This document shows positions 1-6,995 of a stretch of 20,409 nucleotides of DNA, piece by piece (the first letter of the stretch is position 1; every line of letters starts with the position of its first letter). The translations under genes and the position numbers were made by a program. The notes under the pieces were generated by a model. That model made no database searches. It saw nothing but the letters and a program-made list of their open reading frames with translations, and was not told where the DNA came from. Source of the stretch: Victivallales bacterium (lineage in GTDB: Bacteria; Verrucomicrobiota; Lentisphaeria; Oligosphaerales; Lenti-02); the NCBI GenBank assembly GCA_018648945.1, contig JABGQJ010000049.1:1-20409 (forward strand). The letters are read 5' to 3'.

Positions 1-161
1 ACGTTCGTGCGGCCTCTGCCGTCCCCCCAGGGCGGACGGCGGTGGCGTTCCTCCTTCGCCGTCACTGCTGCACGTTCGTGCGGCCTCTGCCGTCCCCCCA
101 GGGCGGACGGCGGTGACGTTCCTCCTTCGTCGTTACTGCTGCACGTGCGTGCAGCCTCTGC
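1..161. repeat. 71-bp tandem direct repeat, about 2.3 copies
   Basis: Positions 1-71 and 72-142 are two nearly identical 71-bp units (I count three substitutions, near unit positions 45, 59 and 63). A third, degenerate partial copy starts at 143 and fades by about 161. Each unit contains a short inverted repeat (CCGTCC ... GGACGG). The units are directly adjacent with no spacers, so this is a minisatellite-like array and not a CRISPR. It lies downstream of the tRNA-Ser terminator and runs off the left edge, so the true copy number is unknown. No convincing gene overlaps it. Confidence 0.9.
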
Positions 162-185
162 TCGCTGGCGCTCGCGGTCGAACCC

Positions 186-204
186 GGTGGGTTCTCATCC
201 CACC
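186..204. repeat. T-arm-like hairpin next to the tRNA terminator
   Basis: A perfect 6-bp stem (GGTGGG/CCCACC) encloses the 7-nt loop TTCTCAT. Its core, 187-203, differs from the minus-strand T arm of the neighbouring tRNA-Ser at only two loop positions, but it lies in the opposite orientation. It may be a decayed tRNA-derived fragment or an extragenic repeat; chance is possible at this length. Confidence 0.5.
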
Positions 205-213
205 AACGCCAAC

Positions 214-239
214 GAAAAACGCCCGCTCGTGCGGGCGTT
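214..239 (-). terminator. Rho-independent terminator of tRNA-Ser
   Basis: A perfect 9-bp stem (218-226 with 231-239) closes a 4-nt loop. Read on the minus strand, it is followed directly by a run of T residues. It begins 8 nt beyond the encoded CCA of the tRNA gene and so ends that transcript. Confidence 0.85.
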
Positions 240-246
240 CGGAAGT

Positions 247-334
247 TGGCGGAGGGGGTGGGATTCGAACCCACGGTTTCTTGCGAAACGACGGTTTTCA
301 AGACCGTAGCCTTCGGCCACTCAGCCACCCCTCC
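247..334 (-). tRNA. tRNA-Ser, anticodon UGA
   Basis: Read on the minus strand this forms a complete class II cloverleaf of 88 nt including an encoded CCA. The acceptor is GGAGGGG (334-328) paired with CCCCTCC (257-251), then discriminator G at 250 and CCA at 249-247. The anticodon stem ACGGT/ACCGT flanks the loop CTTGAAA, giving anticodon TGA, which reads UCN serine codons. The long variable arm is a GTTTC/GAAAC stem with loop GCAA, as expected for serine. The T arm is GTGGG-TTCGAAT-CCCAC. The gene has its own upstream promoter and a downstream terminator, so it looks like a single-gene transcription unit. All stems pair well and I see no sign of decay. Confidence 0.97.
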
Positions 335-377
335 GATGGGGGCCGTCCGGGATCGGACGGGCGTGCTGGGAAGGGGA

Positions 378-406
378 AATATCGTTCGGCAGAGGGGGCG
401 AGTCAA
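378..406 (-). promoter_or_regulatory. Promoter for tRNA-Ser
   Basis: On the minus strand there is TTGACT at 406-401, a 17-nt spacer and GATATT at 383-378, close to a sigma-70 consensus with optimal spacing. Transcription should start near 371, about 37 nt before the tRNA 5' end at 334. A hairpin (343-349 with 354-360) lies in the predicted leader and could aid 5' processing. The same intergenic stretch (335-485) also contains the leader of the plus-strand hydrolase gene, for which I see no clear promoter. Confidence 0.65.
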
Positions 407-485
407 GGCGGAGCGGGGTATGGTGCGGGAAGGCGAGGATGGCGGGTGGGAGGTGGTGGCGCAAGATACGGACGAAGGAGCGAGA

Positions 486-3400
486 ATGAGCGCGTTGCGT
501 AGTCTTCTGGTGGTTGGGGCGCTGCTGGCCGGGACGGCCCGGGGACAGACAGCGCGGGTTGGCAGCGGGGGTGGACTGGCGATCTCCTACGGGGGAATGG
601 ATACGTTCCTGGGCGACTCGGTGCTGCTGATGGATGAAAAGTGGCAGGCGCTCGATTCGCCACTTCGCGCGAAGCCCAAGGTCACGCGCACAACCGGGAA
701 GGTGGTGGCGACCTATGAATCCCCCCTGGGGCAGGTCGTGCGGACGGTGGTCTCTGGGCCACCGGTCGTGGTGACGTGGGAGGTGGAGCTGAAGCCCGAT
801 CCGAAGGGGAGGAATCTGGAGTTGACAGTAAGGGTGCCGCGAGAGGGGTTCGACAGTCTGCCAGTGACGGAGGAAACGCATGATGTGCAACGCAGCAGGG
901 AGCGACTTGCGTTCTCGGGGCTGGCGGGCGAGTGGGAACTGGACGTGAGTGGCTCGACGGTGCCGTGGAGTTTCGACGATATGCGGAATGTGGAGTGGGC
1001 CAAGACGTTCCGGTTGCGGGTCGCGCCGCCGTATGATCCGGCGAAGGGCTGGAAGGGAACGCAGAGGATCGCCTTCACCGCCAAGCCGAGTAGGGCCGCC
1101 GCTTTCCTGCCGTTGGGGGTGGCGAAGGTGGGGAACCGAGGATTGAGAGACGAGGTGGCAGACGATGGCAAGGGCGGCTGGACGGACCAAGGCGAGAATG
1201 ACTTGCGGCAGTTCGAGGCGGGTCGGCATACATTCCTGGGGATGCCGTACGAAGTGGGAGAGAAGGTGATCGTTCTGCGAGGCACGGAGCGGCCCGCTTT
1301 CCCGAGTGAATCAGCGACGATATCGGTGGGTGCGAAGGTGGAGAGGGTGGGATTCCTGCACACGGCGGCATGGAGCGCCAAACGGGGGGAAGAGATTGCC
1401 GAGTATCTGGTGTCCTACACAGACGACACGACGGCGCGAGTGCCAGTGCGCTACGGATTCGATGTGCGCGACTGGTGGGGCGCGACGGAACCGGGGGTGG
1501 GGCGCTTGGCATGGGAGGGGGCCAATGGGCAAACCCAGGTCGGCGTCTATCTGGCCTTGTGGCGCAATCCGCAACCGGAGAAGGTGGTGCGGAACGTGCA
1601 GATGCGGTCGCTGAACAGGGGATCGGTGCCGATTCTCCTCGCCGCAACGGCGGTGCGGGCGGAGGCGCTGACTAGGGAGCAAACGACGTTGCTGGACCAG
1701 GTCTACGCGGATCGCTCGGACAAGCCGTTAGACATGACCGACTGGTCTGCCTGCCCGATCGCCTGGCGAGACGGGATCGAGACCGGGACGGCATTGGATG
1801 CGAGCTTCCTGAATCAGGGACCAGCGGGAACGCTGGGGTTCCTGAAGGTTCGCGATGGGCATTTTGTGTTCACCAAAAAGCCCACGAAGCGGGTGCGGTT
1901 CTGGGGGACGAATGCGGCGTTGCGGGGACCGTTCCCGGTGAAGGAGGACGCACCGGGCATCGCGCGGGCGCTGGCGCGCCAGGGCGTGAATATGGTGCGC
2001 CTGCATCTGTATGCGGTCTACGACGATACGCTGATCGCCCCGGATGGGACCCTTGATCCAAAGCGCCTGGACCAGATGGAGTTCTTCATCGCCGAACTGA
2101 AGAAGAACGGGATCTACAGCTACATGGATCTGAATGATGGCATGCTGTTCAGCCGACTCGTGGGCCGCAAGCTGCCCACGGAGAAGCTGAAGCTGGCGGC
2201 GTTGTTCGACGAGGAGTTGATCCTGGCCACGCAGAAACTGGCCCGGATGCTCTTCACCCACAAGAATCCGTACACTGGGTTGCGCCTCTGCGACGATCCG
2301 GGCATCGCACTCTACGAGATCACGAACGAGTGTTCGTTGACTATGTCGTGGGGGACCTTGCGGTCGAGGCTCCCGTCGCCCTACTACGAGCAGTTGGAGA
2401 AGCGCTGGCAGGAGTGGTTGGGCAGACAGGGATTGGCGAAGCGGGAGCTGCCGGACACGCTGGCCAAGGATGGGCCGGAGGGTCGGCGGTTTGCGGCCGA
2501 GATGCAGAAGGCCTACCTGGAGCGGATGAAGGCGTTTCTGGTCGGGCTTGGCGTGAAGGCACCGATCTGTGGCACGAACATCACCTTCACGCTGGGCGAC
2601 CTGTGGGCGAGCGAGAACATGGACTACATGAACGATCATGCCTATGCCGCCCATCCGAACGTGCGGGCGCGCCCCATGACCTACAGCAACCACTCGGCGG
2701 TGCGCAGCGGCATCACCGGGCTGTCCATGATCCCGAGCTTTGCGCGAGCCAAGCTGAAGGGGAAGCCGGTCGTGGCGAGCGAGTGGAACTACTGTTTCCC
2801 GAATGACTTCCGTTGCGAAGGGTTGCCCTTCATGACGGCCTACTCGGCCTATCAGGACTGGGATGCGCTGCTCTTCTACTGCGCCACGGGTTCCTTCGAC
2901 AGCGGAACGTGGCTGCGCTTCCGGGACAAGCCGGGCATTCTGGTGCACTCGCAGCAGACGGACCCGGCGACCTGGGGCCTGTCCCAGCTCTGCGCCATCG
3001 CCTACCGGCGCGGGGACATCGGGGTGGCGAAGCGCACGATTCGGGTGCGCTACGGGATGGATCGCGTGTGGGAGAACCAATCGGTCGTGGACAGCCTTCG
3101 CTTCCTCCCCGGCCTGGGGCGGGTAGAGATCGAGTTGGGCGCGGAGACGCCCGCAGAATGGCCCATGGTGCGGCCCGAGGGCCAGACGGGGACGGCGGCC
3201 TACCTGGACGCGATCAAACGACTGGGGGCGAAGGACTGCACGGAATCGGTGATGATGACGGACACAGGCGAGATTCGTCGCGATACGGGCCGGGATCTGT
3301 TGGTGGTGAACACGCCGCGGACGCAGATGGTGACCGGGAACCTGCCCGCGCTGGCGGACATGGGGGAGGTGATGGGCGTCCTTGCCCCCAGGGTGCTGAC

Positions 3401-3734
3401 TCCGTTCGCGACGGTGGGGGCGACGTCCCTGGACGGCCTCCCGTTGGCGGAATCGAACCGTGTTCTGCTGGTGGCTGTGGCCAATGCGCGCAATGCGGAC
3501 ACCAAGTGTCTGCGTGGCGAGTTGCACGACATGGGCAAGGGCCCTGTCATGGCAGAGCCGGTCTGCGGCACGGTTGGCTGGCGGAGCATGCGACCCGAGG
3601 ACTACGTGATCCACGCCCTCGACCCTCTCAGCGGCAGGCGCAAGGCACGCGTCCCGACGGTGACGGGGCTCGGCGCGCTCGAGTTCCCAATCGGGGCGCA
3701 CGGCACAATCTACTACGAGATCGTTGCGGAGTAG
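486..3734 (+). CDS. Large secreted glycoside-hydrolase-like protein, clan GH-A fold
   Basis: This 1082-residue protein probably acts outside the cytoplasm on a polysaccharide; the substrate cannot be read from sequence. The start at 486 is chosen because AAGGAG lies 6 nt upstream, a signal peptide follows (about residues 1-20, hydrophobic core SLLVVGALLAG), and longer open-frame starts would overlap the tRNA. Residues about 20-460 look beta-rich and unassigned. A TIM-barrel-like domain begins near FWGTN (472-476) and contains NMVRLH (502-507). The likely acid/base glutamate is E615 in a TNE motif, and the likely nucleophile is E766 in ASEWNY; this spacing matches GH5-like clan GH-A enzymes. 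The C-terminal about 280 residues are again beta-rich and include TDTGEI near 925, which I associate with large GH5/GH42-like proteins of Verrucomicrobia-type bacteria. It stands alone, with no sugar transporter or regulator nearby. Family assignment below clan level is uncertain. Confidence 0.8.
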   Translation: MSALRSLLVVGALLAGTARGQTARVGSGGGLAISYGGMDTFLGDSVLLMDEKWQALDSPLRAKPKVTRTTGKVVATYESPLGQVVRTVVSGPPVVVTWEVELKPDPKGRNLELTVRVPREGFDSLPVTEETHDVQRSRERLAFSGLAGEWELDVSGSTVPWSFDDMRNVEWAKTFRLRVAPPYDPAKGWKGTQRIAFTAKPSRAAAFLPLGVAKVGNRGLRDEVADDGKGGWTDQGENDLRQFEAGRHTFLGMPYEVGEKVIVLRGTERPAFPSESATISVGAKVERVGFLHTAAWSAKRGEEIAEYLVSYTDDTTARVPVRYGFDVRDWWGATEPGVGRLAWEGANGQTQVGVYLALWRNPQPEKVVRNVQMRSLNRGSVPILLAATAVRAEALTREQTTLLDQVYADRSDKPLDMTDWSACPIAWRDGIETGTALDASFLNQGPAGTLGFLKVRDGHFVFTKKPTKRVRFWGTNAALRGPFPVKEDAPGIARALARQGVNMVRLHLYAVYDDTLIAPDGTLDPKRLDQMEFFIAELKKNGIYSYMDLNDGMLFSRLVGRKLPTEKLKLAALFDEELILATQKLARMLFTHKNPYTGLRLCDDPGIALYEITNECSLTMSWGTLRSRLPSPYYEQLEKRWQEWLGRQGLAKRELPDTLAKDGPEGRRFAAEMQKAYLERMKAFLVGLGVKAPICGTNITFTLGDLWASENMDYMNDHAYAAHPNVRARPMTYSNHSAVRSGITGLSMIPSFARAKLKGKPVVASEWNYCFPNDFRCEGLPFMTAYSAYQDWDALLFYCATGSFDSGTWLRFRDKPGILVHSQQTDPATWGLSQLCAIAYRRGDIGVAKRTIRVRYGMDRVWENQSVVDSLRFLPGLGRVEIELGAETPAEWPMVRPEGQTGTAAYLDAIKRLGAKDCTESVMMTDTGEIRRDTGRDLLVVNTPRTQMVTGNLPALADMGEVMGVLAPRVLTPFATVGATSLDGLPLAESNRVLLVAVANARNADTKCLRGELHDMGKGPVMAEPVCGTVGWRSMRPEDYVIHALDPLSGRRKARVPTVTGLGALEFPIGAHGTIYYEIVAE

Positions 3735-3746
3735 TCCTGCTTGATC

Positions 3747-4439
3747 TCAGCCCGCGAGTTCGGCGACGATGGCGCGGGCGGCGGCGGCGGGGTCGTCGGC
3801 GCAGCGGATGGGCCGACCGACCACGATGAAGTCCGCGCCTTGCTCGGCTGCCTGGCCGGGGGTCATCACCCGCTTTTGGTCGTCGGTGCTGGAACCGGCG
3901 GGGCGGATACCGGGGACAACGAGGACGAAGTCGCTACCGCAGACTTGGCGCAGGGGCTCGATCTCCAGGGCGCTGCAGACGACACCGGGAACGCCGTTGC
4001 CCTGGGTCAACTGGGCGAGGCGGACGACCTGCTCGCGGGGACTGGCGGTGATGCCGACCCCGGCAAGCTCGGCCTCGTCCATGCTGGTGAGCACGGTCAC
4101 GGCGATGAGCAGGACGTCGCTTTCCTGCGCGCCCTCGGCGGCGGCGGCAAGCATGGCGGCACCACCGGCGGCATGGACGTTGGTCATGTCGGCGCCGACG
4201 GCGGCAGCGGAGCGGACGGCCTCCCGAACGGTGTTCGGGATGTCATGGAACTTGAGATCGAGAAAGACCTTCTTGCCCCGGTCCTTGAGCTGGCGGACCA
4301 TGTCCGGGCCATAGCGGGTGAAGAGCTGCTTGCCCACTTTGTACCAGGTGCAGGCATCGCCGATGCGGTCGACCAGGGCCAGCCCTTCAGCCGACGTGTT
4401 CACATCGAGGGCGACAATGAGTTGGGTGGAGGTGGACAT
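3747..4439 (-). CDS. pyrF: Orotidine 5'-phosphate decarboxylase
   Basis: This enzyme converts OMP to UMP, the last step of de novo pyrimidine synthesis, in the cytoplasm. The 230-residue length is normal for the bacterial short form. The catalytic network is intact: D12 in LIVALDV, K34, and the DLKFHDIPNT signature with D61, K63 and D66. These match E. coli D22, K44, D71, K73 and D76 with a constant offset of ten. The ATG at 4439 lies 1 bp after the stop of the upstream membrane-protein gene, so translation is probably coupled, and pyrF is the last gene of the minus-strand run that starts near 7574. Its stop is only 12 bp from the stop of the convergent hydrolase gene, with no separate terminator visible between them. 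Confidence 0.97.
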   Translation of the reverse strand: MSTSTQLIVALDVNTSAEGLALVDRIGDACTWYKVGKQLFTRYGPDMVRQLKDRGKKVFLDLKFHDIPNTVREAVRSAAAVGADMTNVHAAGGAAMLAAAAEGAQESDVLLIAVTVLTSMDEAELAGVGITASPREQVVRLAQLTQGNGVPGVVCSALEIEPLRQVCGSDFVLVVPGIRPAGSSTDDQKRVMTPGQAAEQGADFIVVGRPIRCADDPAAAARAIVAELAG

Positions 4440-4440
4440 G

Positions 4441-5088
4441 TCATTCCCCTTCGATTTCGGTGGTGGCGTGGGACCAGAGCGCCCCGCGCAGCAGCCAGAG
4501 GAGCCGGGCGACGTTGGCGACGGGCAGCAACGGCAGCCAGCGCATGGGCGTGGGTATGAGATGCCAGGATTCCCGGAGGTCCTCGACGATTGCCGCGCGC
4601 CCCACGAAACAGGAGAGAGCGAAGGACACGTGCAGGGCCGCGAGAGGAATCAACAGGAAGTAGAGCAGATAGACGATTCCCTTGCGGGCGGCGGCAACCA
4701 GCCCCGGATTTCGCAGCCGCTCCGCCTCGGCCGCGACCATCTCGGCCACCTCGAACAGAAACCACACACCGACGAAACTGGCCAGGGTGCCATTGGCGAC
4801 CAGGAACAGACTGCCACTGAAGCGGACTCCCCAGGATGCGAAGGGCGCGAGGCCCGCGACCACCAGGGCCGCCAGCTTGAGGCGGAAGAGGGGACGAGCA
4901 CACCCCCTGAGCAGAAGCACACCAAGGCAGGCACCCCACGCGGGCACGGCCAACAGGCCACTCAAATCCCCCAGCGGAGTACGCCCAGCACCGGGCAGGA
5001 ACACCAGCCCGCAGACGAGGAGAGTGCCAGCGGCGGCGATGTCCAGCGCCCAGAGGGGTCGGCAGGGAGAGGCTTGCGAAACGGGCAT
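4441..5088 (-). CDS. Hypothetical multi-pass membrane protein
   Basis: I do not recognise this 215-residue protein. It has about five or six hydrophobic segments, roughly residues 14-32, 42-62, 70-90, 92-115, 134-160 and 184-205, so it is very probably an inner-membrane protein. Short charged stretches follow the fourth segment (AEAERLRN, about 120-127) and the fifth (VEDLRESW, about 167-174). There is no signal for cleavage and no catalytic motif I can name. Its ATG at 5088 lies 13 bp after the stop of the GcvH-like gene and its stop is 1 bp before pyrF, so the three genes probably share a transcript. No strong ribosome-binding site is visible, which fits translational coupling. Function is unknown. 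Confidence 0.8.
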   Translation of the reverse strand: MPVSQASPCRPLWALDIAAAGTLLVCGLVFLPGAGRTPLGDLSGLLAVPAWGACLGVLLLRGCARPLFRLKLAALVVAGLAPFASWGVRFSGSLFLVANGTLASFVGVWFLFEVAEMVAAEAERLRNPGLVAAARKGIVYLLYFLLIPLAALHVSFALSCFVGRAAIVEDLRESWHLIPTPMRWLPLLPVANVARLLWLLRGALWSHATTEIEGE

Positions 5089-5101
5089 GCGGGAAAGTAC
5101 C

Positions 5102-5491
5102 CTAGAGCCGGTCGAGGTATTTGCCGTATTGGACGGCGCTCATCAGCACTTCAATCTCGCCTGGCTCGTCGAACTCCATGCGGTACAGGAAGTTCCCGTA
5201 CGCACTTATGGAAAGCAGTCCCGGATTGTCGAGGACATCCCGATTGATCTCGACCACCCGCCCCGAAAGCGGAGACCGCAGGTGGTGGATCCGGGTCCGC
5301 AGGTGAAGGTGGATACAGTAGGTATCCATATCCAGTTCGTCGCCAACCATCGGCATGTCAAGAGTCTGGATTTTGGCCAGCATCTCGACCAATTCCTCGG
5401 TCATGCCGATGGTCGCCATGCCAGACTTCTCGTCCACTGCCGCCCAAAGATGCCGGGCGGTGTATACACAGTGCTTGGGATGTTCAAGCAT
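5102..5491 (-). CDS. Glycine-cleavage H-protein homologue without lipoyl lysine
   Basis: The protein aligns end to end with the GcvH fold. It has TARHLWAAVD near the N-terminus (compare YSKEHEWL), ATIGMTEELVEML (26-38), the hairpin-turn motif SPLSGRVVEIN (73-83), and a helical end like that of E. coli GcvH. The start at 5491 gives 129 residues, the normal GcvH length, and has GGAGG 10 nt upstream; a longer frame from 5626 would add 45 residues with no family match. In an ungapped alignment the lysine that carries lipoate falls on T66, flanked by R65 and R67. There is no lysine at all from residue 41 to 123. It therefore should not be lipoylated and cannot act as the classic shuttle protein. 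No gcvT, gcvP or lipoate ligase gene is nearby. Its role is unknown. Confidence 0.85.
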   Translation of the reverse strand: MLEHPKHCVYTARHLWAAVDEKSGMATIGMTEELVEMLAKIQTLDMPMVGDELDMDTYCIHLHLRTRIHHLRSPLSGRVVEINRDVLDNPGLLSISAYGNFLYRMEFDEPGEIEVLMSAVQYGKYLDRL

Positions 5492-5501
5492 ATCCTCTAT
5501 G

Positions 5502-5506
5502 CCTCC
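5502..5506 (-). promoter_or_regulatory. Ribosome-binding site deciding the GcvH-like start
   Basis: GGAGG on the minus strand, 10 nt before the ATG at 5491. It supports the short, family-length start over the in-frame ATG at 5626. Confidence 0.55.
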
Positions 5507-5617
5507 GTGGGGTACTGCTGTTGCCGGAAACCGGACCTTCCCCAACCGCCCGACCAGGGAGCCAGTCGATCGTTGGCGCGGACGGTCTGCCTGCCTAACA
5601 CTTAGCCCTATCCCAAG

Positions 5618-5629
5618 CGCTTGCAAGCG
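5618..5629. repeat. Perfect 12-bp palindrome CGCTTGCAAGCG
   Basis: A perfect dyad lies in the 171-bp gap between the hisA stop (5663) and the GcvH-like start (5491). It is too short, and lacks a T run, to be a convincing terminator. An operator for a regulator of the downstream GcvH-like/membrane-protein/pyrF genes is possible. Chance cannot be excluded. Confidence 0.4.
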
Positions 5630-5662
5630 ACTGGCCCATGGTTTTTCGTCCGGATCGGGTTC

Positions 5663-6448
5663 TCAGGCAGGCTTGGGGGCACCAGCGCGGCCCTGCCGAT
5701 CCATGGCGACGAGGTCCAGGTAACGCAAGCCACTGCCACCGAAAATGTCCAGGGCGCTGCCCACCGTGATGCCAAGTCGGCCCTGGCCAAGCTCGACGAT
5801 CCGGGCCACGTCCTCGGGGGTGGCGATGCCGCCGGCATAGGTGGTGGGCACCGGGGCCCACTCACCAAGCATCTGCACGAGACTCTCCTCGATACCTGCC
5901 TGTTTCCCCTCCACATCAACGCCATGGATCAGGAACTCGGCGCAGCTTTCGGCCAGACGGCGGAGCGTGTCGCAGGTGATACGAAGGGAGGTGAATGTCT
6001 GCCAGCGGTCGCAGACCACGTAGTAGTCGTCCTGCTGCCGCCGACAGCTCAGGTCCAGCACCAGGCGGTCGCGCCCGACGATGTCCACCAGTGTCTGGAG
6101 GCGCGCTTCGGAGAGCTGCCCTTCGACAAAAAGGTGGGAGGTGACGATCACCTTGCCCGCGCCAGCTTCCAGCCATGCCGCCGCATTGTCGTCGGTGATG
6201 CCTCCCCCAAGCTGGAGTGAGCCCGGATGGCAGCTCAAGGCTGCCCTGGCCGCGTCGTCGTTACCGGCACCAAGCTTGATGACGTGGCCGCCTTCAAGCC
6301 CGTCCCGCCAGTAGAGATCCGCGAAGTACTCGGGCGGCTGCGTGGCGACGAAGTTGGTGACCGGGCCTTCGCCATGGTCCCTCAGAGAGCCGCCAACGAT
6401 CTGTTTGACCTGCCCGTCGTGCAGGTCGATGCATGGTCGGAACCGCAC
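5663..6448 (-). CDS. hisA: Phosphoribosylformimino-AICAR ribotide isomerase, eukaryotic type
   Basis: It catalyses the fourth step of histidine synthesis, the Amadori isomerisation of ProFAR to PRFAR, in the cytoplasm. The 261-residue protein resembles yeast His6 far more than ordinary bacterial HisA. Shared stretches include CIDLHDGQVKQIVGG (6-20), HVIKLG, NDDAAR, LQLGGGI, VIVTSHLF, LDLSCR, EFLIHGVDVEG and SALDIFGG. The likely catalytic pair is D8 and D132. The start is GTG at 6448, supported by AGGAG exactly 6 nt upstream and by family length. That ribosome-binding site overlaps the stop codon of the upstream gene, so translation is coupled. No other his gene is in the window, so the gene is detached from a his operon here. 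Confidence 0.95.
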   Translation of the reverse strand: MRFRPCIDLHDGQVKQIVGGSLRDHGEGPVTNFVATQPPEYFADLYWRDGLEGGHVIKLGAGNDDAARAALSCHPGSLQLGGGITDDNAAAWLEAGAGKVIVTSHLFVEGQLSEARLQTLVDIVGRDRLVLDLSCRRQQDDYYVVCDRWQTFTSLRITCDTLRRLAESCAEFLIHGVDVEGKQAGIEESLVQMLGEWAPVPTTYAGGIATPEDVARIVELGQGRLGITVGSALDIFGGSGLRYLDLVAMDRQGRAGAPKPA

Positions 6449-6454
6449 GCGCGT

Positions 6455-6459
6455 CTCCT
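6455..6459 (-). promoter_or_regulatory. Ribosome-binding site of hisA, overlapping the upstream stop
   Basis: AGGAG on the minus strand, 6 nt before the GTG start at 6448. It shares bases with the TAG stop (6460-6458) of the preceding gene, a typical arrangement for coupled translation. Confidence 0.75.
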
Positions 6460-6964
6460 AGGACTTAGCGGCGGCGTAGGCGGCGAGCTTGGTGTGGCTC
6501 CGCACCGTCGACTGGTCCGCGCTGCTGAACTGCTGGAGGTACGGCTCCACCTCGTCGGCTTCGGCCCAGTAGCGGTACTCGTCGGCGGCGAGCAGCGCTT
6601 CGGCATAGCAGGCAAACTCCACGTAGCCTTCCTGGCGGCTGAGGTCGATGCGGTCGCCCGTCTGCGTGCTGTAAGCGGCAACGTGCAGGAGAATCTCGGA
6701 ATTGGGGGCAAAACGGAAGACCTTGGTGATGTGGGGGAACGCGGTCACGAAGCCAACGCCTTCCCAGTTGCCCTGGCGGAATTCATCGACGAAGTCCCCG
6801 GGCGTCAAGGGGCACGCTTCCCATTCGTAGCGTTCGGGATGGGGCCTGCCGACGATGCTGACGAAGTAGACCTTGAAGGCAGAGACACCATCCGGCATGC
6901 GCACAAGCTCTCGCTCGCCGATCCGGGCGTCGTAGGGATTGCAGGGGGTGATGTTCAGGGGCAT
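6458..6964 (-). CDS. Hypothetical soluble protein
   Basis: I do not recognise this 168-residue protein. The ATG at 6964 is chosen because GGAG sits 6 nt upstream; an in-frame TTG at 6976 has no such site. The protein is soluble, acidic and rich in aromatic residues, with no signal peptide, membrane segment or clear catalytic motif. Notable patches are CNPYDARIGERELVRMPDG near the N-terminus, RPHPERYEWEACPLTPGDF (about 40-58), GVGFVTAFPHITKVFRF (about 69-85), and an alanine/glutamate-rich, probably helical C-terminal half (from about 115). It lies between the bifunctional-nuclease gene (31 bp upstream) and hisA (9 bp downstream, coupled), so it is probably expressed with them. The high local quality of start and coupling signals makes it a real gene. 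Confidence 0.8.
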   Translation of the reverse strand: MPLNITPCNPYDARIGERELVRMPDGVSAFKVYFVSIVGRPHPERYEWEACPLTPGDFVDEFRQGNWEGVGFVTAFPHITKVFRFAPNSEILLHVAAYSTQTGDRIDLSRQEGYVEFACYAEALLAADEYRYWAEADEVEPYLQQFSSADQSTVRSHTKLAAYAAAKS

Positions 6965-6995
6965 GGCAGACTCCAATGTGGTACCCGCAAGGCGT

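Noticed and set aside
1..161. CRISPR array
   Set aside because: The 71-bp units are contiguous with no spacers, and no cas gene is present.
246..485. N-terminal extension of the hydrolase gene
   Set aside because: It would be translated through the tRNA-Ser gene. The ATG at 486 has a ribosome-binding site and a signal peptide.
1728..3701. A 657-codon open frame antisense to the hydrolase gene
   Set aside because: It is low-complexity His/Arg/Pro-rich translation typical of the reverse strand of a high-GC gene, has no recognisable domain, and the sense frame has clear catalytic motifs.
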